This document shows positions 32,001 to 44,720 of a stretch of DNA of 64,000 bases, in pieces. Source of the stretch: Sympetrum striolatum (Eukaryota; Arthropoda; Insecta; Odonata; Libellulidae); contig OX388350.1 in the NCBI GenBank assembly GCA_947579665.1, forward strand, positions 29,793,393 to 29,857,392, written 5' to 3'. The notes below the pieces were generated by a model. That model was not told the DNA's origin. It was given only the letters and a program-made list of their open reading frames with translations, and did not search any database. The position numbers and the translations under genes were made by a program. Positions within the stretch are counted from its first letter, which is position 1; every line of letters starts with the position of its first letter.

Positions 32001-34209
32001 GAATAACTCGAAAAGAGGAAAATAGCGCCAAAAAACAGAACATTTCCCTAAAATTCTGAATTATTGATGATTTTTTCGAATACTTCTGCAGAAAGAGACG
32101 TTTCCCTTCATCATTTCAAAATTTCTCCTTAATTTACTCAAATCGAGCATAAATGGGCTATGAAATAATCGAAAAACGGCAAAATAGCGAAAAAAAACTG
32201 AAAAATTTCGCTAAAATACTCTGTAATTGATGATTTTTTCGAATTTTTTCGAAGAGAAGGACGTTTCTCTTCATCATTTTAAAATTTCTTTTTAATTTAC
32301 TCACATCAAACATAAACTGGCTAAGAATTATTCCAAAAACGCTAAATAGCGCCAAAAAAACCAAAATATTCCGCTAAAATTCTGAGTTATTGATGATTGT
32401 TTCGTATTTTATTTGTAGAAATAGACGTTTGTCTTCATAATTTTAAACTTTCTCTATAATTTACTAAATTGAGCGTAAACGAGCTAAGAATTACTCGAAA
32501 AAATGCAAAATAGCGCAAAAAAACTGAAAAATTTCGCTAAAATTCTGAGTTATTGATGATTTTCTCGAATTTTTCCGCAGGAAAAGACATTTGTCTAAAT
32601 ATTTTCTTAATCTCTCGTTAATTACCTCAAATCGAGCATAATCGGGCTAAGAATTACTCGAAAAAATGCAAAATAGCGCCAAAAAAAACAGAAACATTCC
32701 GCTAAAATTTCTAGTTATAGATGTTTTTTTCGAATTTTTCCGCTGAAAAAGTCGTTTCTCTGCATTAATTTAAAATACCTCGTTAATTTACTCAAATCGA
32801 GGATAAAAGGGAAAAGAAAAACTCCAAAAAAGGCAAAAGAGCGCCAAAAAACTAAAAAATTTCGCTAAAATTCTGAGTTATTGATGATTTTTTCGAATTT
32901 TATTGGCAGAAATAGACGTATTTCTTTATCATTTAAAACGTTTTCGTTAATTTACTCAGAAAGAGCATAAACGGGCTAAGAATTACTCGATAAAAGGCAA
33001 AATAGCGCCAAAAAACTGAACATTTCGCTAAAATTCTGAATTATTGATGATTTTTTCGAATTTTTCCGCAGAAAAAGACGTTTCCCTACACCATTTTAAA
33101 ATATCTCGTTTATTTACTCAAATCGAGAAAAATGGGCTATGAAATACTCGAAAAACGGCAAAATAGCGCCAAAAAACTGAAATATTTCGCTTAAATTCTG
33201 AGTTATTGATGTTTTTTTCGATTTTTTAGCAGAAATAGACGTATTTCTTTATCATTTTAAATTTCCTCGTTATTTGACTCAAATCGAGCATAATCCGGCA
33301 AGGAATAACTCGAAAAGAGGAAAATAGCGCCAAAAAACAGAACATTTCCCTAAAATTCTGAATTATTGATGATTTTTTCGAATACTTCTGCAGAAAGAGA
33401 CGTTTCCCTTCATCATTTCAAAATTTCTCCTTAATTTACTCAAATCGAGCATAAATGGGCTATGAAATAATCGAAAAACGGCAAAATAGCGAAAAAAAAC
33501 TGAAAAATTTCGCTAAAATACTCTGTAATTGATGATTTTTTCGAATTTTTTCGAAGAGAAGGACGTTTCTCTTCATCATTTTAAAATTTCTTTTTAATTT
33601 ACTCACATCAAACATAAACTGGCTAAGAATTATTCCAAAAACGCTAAATAGCGCCAAAAAAAACCAAAATATTCCGCTAAAATTCTGAGTTATTGATGAT
33701 TGTTTCGTATTTTATTTGTAGAAATAGACGTTTGTCTTCATAATTTTAAACTTTCTCTATAATTTACTAAATTGAGCGTAAACGAGCTAAGAATTACTCG
33801 AAAAAATGCAAAATAGCGCAAAAAAACTGAAAAATTTCGCTAAAATTCTGAGTTATTGATGATTTTCTCGAATTTTTCCGCAGGAAAAGACATTTGTCTA
33901 AATATTTTCTTAATCTCTCGTTAATTACCTCAAATCGAGCATAATCGGGCTAAGAATTACTCGAAAAAATGCAAAATAGCGCCAAAAAAAACAGAAACAT
34001 TCCGCTAAAATTTCTAGTTATAGATGTTTTTTTCGAATTTTTCCGCTGAAAAAGTCGTTTCTCTGCATTAATTTAAAATACCTCGTTAATTTACTCAAAT
34101 CGAGGATAAAAGGGAAAAGAAAAACTCCAAAAAAGGCAAAAGAGCGCCAAAAAACTAAAAAATTTCGCTAAAATTCTGAGTTATTGATGATTTTTTCGAA
34201 TTTTATTGG
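29001..34209. repeat. Four tandem 1302-bp higher-order units (8 monomers each)
   Basis: Units start at 29001, 30303, 31605 and 32907 at CAGAAATAGACG followed by TATTTCTTTATCA. They appear identical apart from one extra A in a poly-A run near 33655. 1302 bp equals eight monomers averaging 162.75 bp. The boundary is sharp: at 34210 the same monomer changes to TATTTCTTCATCA and the block does not continue. This is a very recent local amplification. Confidence 0.95.
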
Positions 34210-37200
34210 CAGAAATAGACGTATTTCTTCATCATTTAAAAATTCTCGTTAATTTACTCAAAACGAGCAAAAATGGGCTAAGATTTACTCGAAAAAAGGC
34301 AAAAAAGCGCCAAAAAACTGAAAAATGTCTCTAATATTCTGCGTTTTTGATGAATTTTTCGAATATTTCCGCAGAAAAGGAAGTTTCTCTTCATTATTTT
34401 AAAACATTTGTCGTTAATTTACTCAAATCGAGCATTAAGGGGCTAAGAATTACTCGAAAAAAGGCAAAAAAGCACCAAAAATCTGAAAAATTTCGTTAAA
34501 ATTCTGAGTTATTGATGATTTTTTCGAATTCTTCCTCAGAAAGAGAAGTTTCTTTTCAACATTTTTTTAATCTCTCGTTAATTTACTAAAATCGAGCATA
34601 ATCGAGTTAAGAATTACTCGAAAAAATGCAATAAAGTGCCAAGAAAATGAAAAATTTCGGTAAAATTCCGAGTTATTGATGATTTTTTCAAATTTTTCCG
34701 CAGAAAAAAGACGTTTCTATCATCATTTTAAAATTTCTGGTTAGATTACTCAATTCGAGCGTAAACAGGTAAAGAATTACTCCAAAAAGGCAAAAAAGCG
34801 TATAAAAAAATGAAAACTTTCGCTAAAATTCCTATTTGATGACTTTTTCAAATATTTCCGCAGAAAAGGAAGTTTCTCTTCATTATTTTAAAGTATTTGT
34901 CGTTAATTTACTCACATTGAGCATAAACAGGCTAAGAATTACTCCAATAACGCAAAGTAGCGCCAAAAAAATAAAATATTTCGCTAATATTCTTAGTTAT
35001 TGATGATTTGTTCGAATTTTATTAGCATAAATAGACGTTTGTCTTCATAATTGTAAAATTTCTCGATAGTTTACTCAATTCGAGCGTAAACGGACTAAGA
35101 ATTACTCGAAAAAAGGTAAAATAGCGAAAAAAAACTGAAAATTTCGCTAAAATTCTCTGTTATTGATGATTTTTTTAAATGTTTTCGTAGAGAAGGACGT
35201 TTCTCTTCATCATATTAAAATTTCTTTTTAATTTACTCACATTGAGAATAAACTGGCTAAGAATTACTCCAAAAACGCAAAATAGCGGCAAAAAAACTGA
35301 AAATTTTCGCTAAAATTCCGAGTTATTGATGATTTTTTCGAATTTTTCCGCAGAAAAAGAAGTTTCTCTTCATCATTGTAATATTTCTCGTTAATTTACT
35401 CAAATCGAGCAAGAAGGGGCAAAGAATCACTCGAAAAAAGGCAAACTAGCGCCAAAAAACTAAAAAATTTCGCTAAAATTCCGAGTTATTGATGGTTTTT
35501 TCGAATTTTACCGCAGAAAAAGACGTTTCTCTTCATCATTTTAAAATTTCGGGATAGATTACTCAATTCGAGCGTAAACGGGTAAAGAATTACTCCAAAA
35601 AGGCAACAAAAGGGCATAAAAAAATGAAAGCTTTCGTTAAAATTCTTATTTATTGATCATTTTTTCGAATTTTTACGCAGAATAAGACGTTTCTTCTCAT
35701 CATTTTATCATTTCACGTTAATAAACTCAATCTGATTGTAAACGGGCTAAGAATTACTCGAAAAAGAAAAAATAGCGCCAAAAAACTGAAAATTTCGCTT
35801 AAATTCTGAATTATTGATGATTTTTTCGAATTTATTAGCAGAAAAAGAAGTTTCTCTTCATCATTTTAAAATTTCTCGTTAATTTACTCAAATAGAGCAT
35901 AAATGGACTAAGAATTACTCGAAAAAAGGCAAAATAGCGCAAACAAACTGAAAAATTTCGCTAAAATTCTGCGTAATTGATGATTTTTTCGAATTTTTCC
36001 TCAGAAAGAAAAGTTTCTTTTCATCGTTTTAAAATTTCTCGTTAATTTACTCAAATCGAGGATAAAAGGGAAAAGAAAAACTCCATAAAAGGCAAAATAG
36101 CGCCAAAAAACTGAAAAATTTCGTTAAAATTCTGAGTTATTGATGATTTTTTCGAATTTTTCCGCAGAAAAAGACGTTTCTCTTCATCATTTTAAAATTT
36201 CTGGTTAGATTACTCAATTCGAGCGTAAAGAGGTTAAGAATTACTCCAAAAACACAAAAAAGCGTATAAAAAACAGAAAACTTTCGCTAAAATTCCTATT
36301 TATTGATCATATTTTCGAATTTTTTCGAAGAGAAGGATGTTTCTCTTCATCATTTTAAAATTTCTTTTTAATTTACTCACATTGAGCATAAACTGGCTAA
36401 GAATTACTCCAAAAACGCAAAATAGCGACAAAAAACTAAAATATTTCGCTAATAGTCTTAGTTATTGATGATTTGTTCGAATTTTTTTAGCATAAATAGA
36501 CGTTAGTCTTCATAATTCTAAAATTTCTCGATAATTTACTCAATTCGAGCGTAAACGGGCTAAGAATTACTCGAAAAAAGTTAAAATAGCGGCGAAAAAA
36601 CAGAAAATTTTCGCTAAAATTCCGAATTATTGATGATTTTTTCGAATTTTTCCGCAGAAAAAAACGATTCTCTTCACCGTTTTTTTAATCCATCGTTAAT
36701 TTACTCAAATCAAGCATAATCGGGAAAAGATAGTCTCGAAAAAATGCAATATAGCGCAAAAAACTGAAAAATTTCGCTAAAATTCTGAGTTATTGATGAT
36801 TTTCTCGAATTTTTCCGCAGGAAAAGACATTTGTCTAAATATTTTCTTAATCTCTCGTTAATTACCTCAAATCGAGCATAATCGGGCTAAGAATTACTTG
36901 AAAAAATGCAAAATAGCGCCAAAAAAAAAACAGAAACATTCCGCTAAAATTTCTAGTTATAGATGTTTTTTTCGAATTTTTCCGCTGAAAAAGTCGTTTC
37001 TCTGCATTAATTTAAAATATCTCGTTAATTTACTCAAATCGAGGATAAAAGGGAAAAGAAAAACTCCAAAATAGGCAAAAGAGCGCCAAAAAACTAAAAA
37101 ATTTCGCTAAAATTCTGAGTTATTGATGATTTTTTCGAATTTTATTGGCAGAAATAGACGTATTTCTTCATCATTTAAAAATTCTCGTTAATTTACTCAA

Positions 37201-40200
37201 AACGAGCAAAAATGGGCTAAGATTTACTCGAAAAAAGGCAAAAAAGCGCCAAAAAACTGAAAAATTTCTCTAATATTCTGCGTTTTTGATGACTTTTTCG
37301 AATATTTCCGCAGAAAAGGAAGTTTCTCTTCATTATTTTAAAACATTTGTCGTTAATTTACTCAAATCGAGCATTAAGGGGCTAAGAATTACTCGAAAAA
37401 AGGCAAAAAAGCACCAAAAAACTGAAAAATTTCGTTAAAATTCTGAGTTATTGATGATTTTTTCGAATTCTTCCTCAGAAAGAGAAGTTTCTTTTCAACA
37501 TTTTTTTAATCTCTCGTTAATTTACTAAAATCGAGCATAATCGAGTTAAGAATTACTCGAAAAAATGCAATAAAGTGCCAAGAAAATGAAAAATTTCGGT
37601 AAAATTCCGAGTTATTGATGATTTTTTCAAATTTTTCCGCAGAAAAAGACGTTTCTCTTCATCATTTTAAAATTTCTGGTAAGATTACTCAATTCGAGCG
37701 TAAACAGGTAAAGAATTACTCCAAAAAGGCAAAAAAGCGTATAAAAAAATGAAAACTTTCGCTAAAATTCCTATTTGATGACTTTTTCGAACATTTCCGC
37801 AGAAAAGGAAGTTTCTCTTCATTATTTTAAAGTATTTGTCGTTAATTTACTCACATTGAGCATAAACTGGCTAAGAATTACTCCAATAACGCAAAATAGC
37901 GCCAAAAAAATAAAATATTTCGCTAATATTCTTAGTTATTGATGATTTGTTCGAATTTTATTAGCATAAATAGACGTTTGTCTTCATAATTGTAAAATTT
38001 CTCGATAGTTTACTCAATTCGAGCGTAAACGGGCTAAGAATTACTCGAAAAAAGGTAAAATAGCGAAAAAAAACTGAAAATTTCGCTAAAATTCTCTGTT
38101 ATTGATGATTTTTTAAAATGTATTCGAAGAGAAGGACGTTTCTCTTCGTCATATTAAAATTTCTTTTTAATTTACTCACATTGAGAATAAACTGGCTAAG
38201 AATTACTCCAAAAACGCAAAATAGCGGCAAAAAAACTGAAAATTTTCGCTAAAATTCCGAGTTATTGATGATTTTTTCGAATTTTTCCGCAGAAAAAGAA
38301 GTTTCTCTTCATTATTGTAATATTTCTCGTTAATTTACTCAAATCGAGCAAGAAGGGGCAAAGAATCACTCGAAAAAAGGCAAAATAGCGCCAAAAAACT
38401 GAAAAATTTCGTTAAAATTCTGAATTATTGATGATTTTTTCGAATTTTTCCGCAGAAAAAGACGTTTCTCTTCATCATTTTAAAATTTCTGGTTAGATTA
38501 CTCAATTCGAGCGTAAAGAGGTTAAGAATTACTCCAAAAACACAAAAAAGCGTATAAAAAACAGAAAACTTTCGCTAAAATTCCTATTTATTGATCATAT
38601 TTTCGAATTTTTTCGAAGAGAAGTATGTTTCTCTTCATCATTTTAAAATTTCTTTTTAATTTACTCACATTGAGCATAAACTGGCTAAGAATTACTCCAA
38701 AAACGCAAAATAGCGGCAAAAAAACAGAAAATTTTCGCTAAAATTCCGAATTATTGATGATTTTTTCGAATTTTTCCGCAGAAAAAAACGATTCTCTTCA
38801 CCGTTTTTTTAATCCCTCGTTAATTTACTCAAATCAAGCATAATCGGGAAAAGATAGTCTCGAAAAAATGCAATATATCGCAAAAAAACTGAAAAATTTC
38901 GCTAAAATTCTGAGTTATAGATGATTTTTTCGAATTTTATTAGCAGAAATAGACATTTATCTTCATCATTTTAAAATTTCTCGATAATTTACTCAATTCG
39001 AAAGTAATCGGGCTAAGAATTACTGAAAAAAAAGGCAAAATGGCGCAAAAAAAAAATTCCGCTTCAATTTTTAAATATAGATGATTTTTTCCAATTTTTC
39101 CGCTGAAAAAGTCGTTTCTCTTCATGAATTTAAAATTTCTCGTTAACTTACTCAAATCAAGGATAAACGGGAAAAGAATAATTTAAAAAATTCGCTATAA
39201 TTCTGAGTTATTGATGCTTTTTTCGAATTTTATTCGCAGAAATATTCGTATTTCTTCATCATTTTAAAATTCTCGTTAATTTACTCAAAACGAGCATAAA
39301 TGGGCTAAGAATTTCTCGAAAAAAGGCATAATAGCGCCATAAAATTGAAAAATTTCGCTAAAACTCTGAGTTATTGATGATTTTTTCGAATTTTTCCACA
39401 GAAAAATAAGTTTCTCTTCATCATTTTAATATTTCTCGATAATTTACTCAATTCGAGCGTAAACGGGTTAAGAATTACTCGAAAAAAGGCAAAATAGCGC
39501 CATAAAATTGAAAAATTTCGCTAAAACTCTGAGTTATTGATGATTTTTTCGAATTTTTCCACAGAAAAATAAGTTTCTCTTCATCATATTAAAATTTCTC
39601 GTTAAGTTACTCAAATCGATTATAATCGGGCTAAGAATTACTCGAAAAAAGGCAAAATAACGCCAAAAAAACTAAAACATTCCGCTAAAATTTCTAGTTA
39701 TAGATGTTTTTTTCGAATTTTTCCGCTGAAAAAGGCGTTTCTCTTCATCAATTTAAAATTTCTCTTTAATTTACTCAAATCGAGGATAAACAGGAAAAGA
39801 ATTTCTCGAAAAAAAGCAAAATAGCGCCAAAAAACTGAAAAATTTCTCTACAATTCTGAGTTGTCGATAACTTTTTCGAATTTTTCCGCAGAAAACGACG
39901 TTTCTCTTCATCATTTTAGAATTTCTCGATAATTTACTCAATTCAAGCGTAAACGGGGTAAGTATTACTCGCAAAAGCAAAATAGCGTCAAAAAATTGAA
40001 AAATGTCGCTAAAATTCTGAGTTTTTGATGATTTTTTCGAATTTTTTCACAGAAAAAGACTTTTCTCTTCATTATTTTAAAATATTTCGTTTATTTACTC
40101 AATTCAAGCATAAATGGGCTAACGATTCCTCAAAAAAAGGCAAAATAGCGCCAAAAAAAATGAAAAATTTCTCTAAAATTCTGAGTTTTTGATAACTTTT

Positions 40201-41119
40201 TCGAAATTTTCCGCAGAAGAAGAAGTTTCTCTTCATCATTTTAATATTTCTCGTTAATTTACTCTAATCTTGCATAAATGGGCTAAGAATTACTCGAAAA
40301 AAGGCCAAATAGCGGAAAAAAACTGAAAAATTTCGCTAAAATTCTGCGTAATAAATGATTTTTTCGAATTTTTCCGCAGAAAGAGAAGTTTCTCTTCATC
40401 ATTTTAAAATTTCTCGTTACGTTACTCAAATCGATTATAATCGGGCTAGGAATTACTCGAAAAAAGGCAAAATATCGCGAAAAAACTGAAAAATTTCTCT
40501 AAAATTCTGAGTTTTCGATAACGTTTTTGAATTTTTCCGCAGAAAATGACGTTTCTCTTCATCATTTTAAAATTTCTCGATAATTTACTCAATTCGAGCG
40601 TAAAAAGGGTAAGAATTACTCGAAAAAATGCAATAAAGTGCCAAGAAAATGAAAAATTTCGGTAAAATTCCGAGTTATTGATGATTTTTTCAAATTTTTC
40701 CGCAGAAAAAGACGTTTCTCTTCATCATTTTAAAATTTCTGGTTAGATTACTCAATTCGAGCGTAAACAGGTAAAGAATTACTCCAAAAAGGCAAAAAAG
40801 CGTATAAAAAAATGAAAACCTTCGCTAAAATTCCTATTTGATGACTTTTTCGAATATTTCCGCAGAAAAGGAAGTTTCTCTTCATTATTTTAAAGTATTT
40901 GTCGTTAATTTACTCACATTGAGCATAAACTGGCTAAGAATTACTCCAATAACGCAAAATAGCGCCAAAAAAATAAAATATTTCGCTAATATTCTTAGTT
41001 ATTGATGATTTGTTCGAATTTTATTAGCATAAATAGACGTTTGTCTTCATAATTGTAAAATTTCTCGATAGTTTACTCAATTCGAGCGTAAACGGGCTAA
41101 GAATTACTCGAAAAAAGGT

Positions 41120-41145
41120 AAAATAGCGAAATAGGGATAGATTAC
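41120..41145. other. Out-of-register monomer junction in the satellite
   Basis: At about 41131 AGGTAAAATAGCGAAA runs straight into TAGGGATAGATTACTCAATT. A monomer broken near its position 62 is joined to another near its end, losing roughly 100 bp. The sequence on each side matches separate source blocks (near 35130 and 35551). Confidence 0.8.
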
Positions 41146-42204
41146 TCAATTCGAGCGTAAACGGGTAAAGAATTACTCCAAAAAGGCAACAAAAGGGCAT
41201 AAAAAAATGAAAGCTTTCGTTAAAATTCTTATTTATTGATCATTTTTTCGAATTTTTACGCAGAATAAGACGTTTCTTCTCATCATTTTATCATTTAAAG
41301 TTAATAAACTCAATCTGATTGTAAACGGGCTAAGAATTACTCGAAAAAGAAAAAATAGCGCCAAAAAACTGAAAATTTCGCTTAAATTCTGAATTATTGA
41401 TGATTTTTTCGAATTTATTAGCAGAAAAAGAAGTTTCTCTTCATCATTTTAAAATTTCTCGTTAATTTACTCAAATAGAGCATAAATGGACTAAGAATTA
41501 CTCGAAAAAAGGCAAAATAGCGCAAACAAACTGAAAAATTTCGCTAAAATTCTGCGTAATTGATGATTTTTTCGAATTTTTCCTCATAAAGAAAAGTTTC
41601 TTTTCATCGTTTCAAAATTTCTCGTTAATTTACTCAAATCGAGGATAAAAAGGAAAAGAAAAACTCCATAAAAGGCAAAATAGCGCCAAAAAACTAAAAT
41701 ATTTCGCTAATAGTCTTAGTTATTGATGATTTGTTCGAATTTTTTTAGCATAAATAGACGTTAGTCTTCATAATTCTAAAATTTCTCGATAATTTACTCA
41801 ATTCGAGCGTAAACGGGCTAAGAATTACTCGAAAAAAGTTAAAATAGCGAAAAAAAACTGAAAAATTTCGCTAAAATTCTGTGTTATTGATGATTTTTTT
41901 AAATGTTTTCGAAGAGAAGGACGTTAATCTTCATCAATTTAAAATTTCTTTTTAATTTACTCACATTGAGCATAAACTGGCTAAGAATTACTCCAAAAAC
42001 GAAAAATAGCGGCAAAAAAAACAGAAAATTTTCGCTAAAATTCCGAATTATTGATGATTTTTTCGAATTTTTCTGCAGAAAAAAACGATTCTCTTCACCG
42101 TTTTTTTAATCCATCGTTAATTTACTCAAATCAAGCATAATCGGGAAAAGATAGTCTCGAAAAAATGCAATATAGCGCAAAAAAACTGAAAAATTTCGCT
42201 AAAA

Positions 42205-44175
42205 TTCTGAGTTATTGATGATTGTTTCGTATTTTATTTGTAGGAATAGACGTTTGTCTTCATCATTTTAAACTTTCTCTATAATTTACTAAATTCGAGC
42301 GTAAACGAGCTAAGAATTACTCGAAAAAATGCAAAATAGCGCAAAAAAACTGAAAAATTTCGCTAAAATTCTGAGTTATTGATGATTTTCTCGAATTTTT
42401 CCGCAGGAAAAGACATTTGTTCAAATATTTTCTTAATCTCTCGTTAATTACCTCAAATCGAGCATAATCGGGCTAAGAATTACTTGAAAAAATGCAAAAT
42501 AGCGCCAAAAAAAAACAGAAACATTCCGCTAAAATTTCTAGTTATAGATGTTTTTTTCGAATTTTTCCGCTGAAAAAGTCGTTTCTCTGCATTAATTTAA
42601 AATATCTCGTTAATTTACTCAAATCGAGGATAAAAGGGAAAAGAAAAACTCCAAAAAAGGCAAAACAGCGCCAAAAAACTAAAAAAATTCGCTAAAATTC
42701 TGAGTTATTGATGATTTTTTCGAATTTTATTTGCAGAAATAGACGTATTACTTCATCATTTAAAAATTCTCGTTAATTTACTCAAAACGAGCAAAAATGG
42801 GCTAAGATTTACTCGAAAAAAGGCAAAAAAGCGCCAAAAAACTGAAAAATTTCTCTAATATTCTGCGTTTTTGATGACTTTTTCGAATATTTCCGCAGAA
42901 AAGGAAGTTTCTCTTCATTATTTTAAAACATTTGTCGTTAATTTACTCAAATCGAGCATTAAGGGGCTAAGAATTACTCGAAAAAAGGCAAAAAAGCACC
43001 AAAAAACTGAAAAATTTCGTTAAAATTCTGAGTTATTGATGATTTTTTCGAATTCTTCCTCAGAAAGAGAAGTTTCTTTTCAACATTTTTTTAATCTCTC
43101 GTTAATTTAATAAAATCGAGCATAATCGAATTAAGAATTACTCGAAAAAATGCAATAAAGTGCCAAGAAAATGAAAAATTTCGGTAAAATTCCGAGTTAT
43201 TGATGATTGTTTCGTATTTTATTTGTAGAAATAGACGTTTGTCTTCATCATTTTAAACTTTCGTTATAATTTACTAAATTCGAGCGTAAAGGAGCTAAGA
43301 ATTACTCGAAAAAATGCAAAATAGCGCAAAAAAACTGAAAAATTTCGCTAAAATTCTGAGTTATTGATGATTTTCTCGAATTTTTCCGCAGGAAAAGACA
43401 TTTGTCTAAATATTTTCTTAATTTCTCGTTAATTACATCAAATCGAGCATAATCGGGCTAAGAATTACTTGAAAAAATGCAAAATAGCGCCAAAAAAAAC
43501 AGAAACATTCCGCTAAAATTTCTAGTTATAGATGTTTTTTTCGAATTTTTCCGCTGAAAAAGTCGTTTCTCTGCATTAATTTAAAATATCTCGTTAATTT
43601 ACTCAAATCGAGGATAAAAGGGAAAAGAAAAACTCCAAAAAAGGCAAAAGAGCGCCAAAAAACTAAAAAATTTCGCTAAAATTCTGAGTTATTGATGATT
43701 TTTTCGAATTTTATTTGCAGAAATAGACGTATTTCTTCATCATTTAAAAATTCTCGTTAATTTACTCAAAACGAGCAAAAATGGGCTAAGATTTACTCGA
43801 AAAAAGGCAAAAAAGCGCCAAAAAACTGAAAAATTTCTCTAATATTCTGCGTTTTTGATGACTTTTTCGAATATTTCTGCAGAAAAGGAAGTTTCTCTTC
43901 ATTATTTTAAAACATTTGTCGTTAATTTACTCAAATCGAGCATTAAGGGGCTAAGAATTACTCGAAAAAAGGCAAAAAAGCACCAAAAAACTGAAAAATT
44001 TCGTTAAAATTCTGAGTTATTGATGATTTTTTCGAATTCTTCCTCAGAAAGAGAAGTTTCTTTTCAACATTTTTTTAATCTCTCGTTAATTTACTAAAAT
44101 CGAGCATAATCGAGTTAAGAATTACTCGAAAAAATGCAATAAAGTGCCAAGAAAATGAAAAATTTCGGTAAAATT
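42205..44175. repeat. Tandem pair of blocks of about 984 bp (6 monomers)
   Basis: The uncommon monomer start GATGATTGTTTCGTATTTTA occurs near 42216 and 43202, and the blocks following it match, including the AAAGTGCCAAGAAAATG marker 982 bp apart (43153, 44135). Confidence 0.8.
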
Positions 44176-44720
44176 CCGAGTTATTGATGATTTTTTCAAA
44201 TTTTTCCGCAGAAAAAGACGTTTCTCTTCATCATTTTAAAATTTCTGGTTAGATTACTCAATTCGAGCGTAAACAGGTGAAGAATTACTCCAAAAAGGCA
44301 AAAAAGCGTATAAAAAAATGAAAACTTTCGCTAAAATTCCTATTTGATGACTTTTTCGAATATTTCCGCAGAAAAGGATGTTTCTCTTCATTATTTTAAA
44401 GTATTTGTCGTTAATTTACTCACATTGAGCATAAACTGGCTAAGAATTACTCCAATAACGCAAAATAGCGCCAAAAAAATAAAATATTTCGCTAATATTC
44501 TTAGTTATTGATGATTTGTTCGAATTTTATTAGCATAAATAGACGTTTGTCTTCATAATTGTAAAATTTCTCGATAGTTTACTCAATTCGAGCGTAAACG
44601 GGCTAAGAATTACTCGAAAAAAGGTAAAATAGCGAAAAAAAACTGAAAATTTCGCTAAAATTCTCTGTTATTGATGATTTTTTAAAATGTTTTCGAAGAG
44701 AAGGACGTTTCTCTTCATCA

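Larger units (their letters stand above)
34210..44720. repeat. Satellite zone with multi-monomer segmental copies
   Basis: 33840-35450 recurs at 36780-38390 (offset 2939, 18 monomers). A piece of it recurs at 40620-41130 (offset about 6000). 35551-36110 recurs at 41134-41690 (offset 5583). The marker ATAAAGTGCCAAGAAAATG is found near 34631, 37570, 40630, 43153 and 44135. The end of the 1302-bp unit also reappears at about 36782-37150, 42380-42730 and 43345-43720. Copies are joined in different orders. Confidence 0.85.

Noticed and set aside
29554..33657. Four minus-strand frames of 65-68 codons with the same translation, spaced 1302 bp
   Set aside because: They only reflect the near-identical higher-order satellite units. 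The monomer length is not a multiple of three and has no conserved frame; the one extra A in the last unit changes the frame start.
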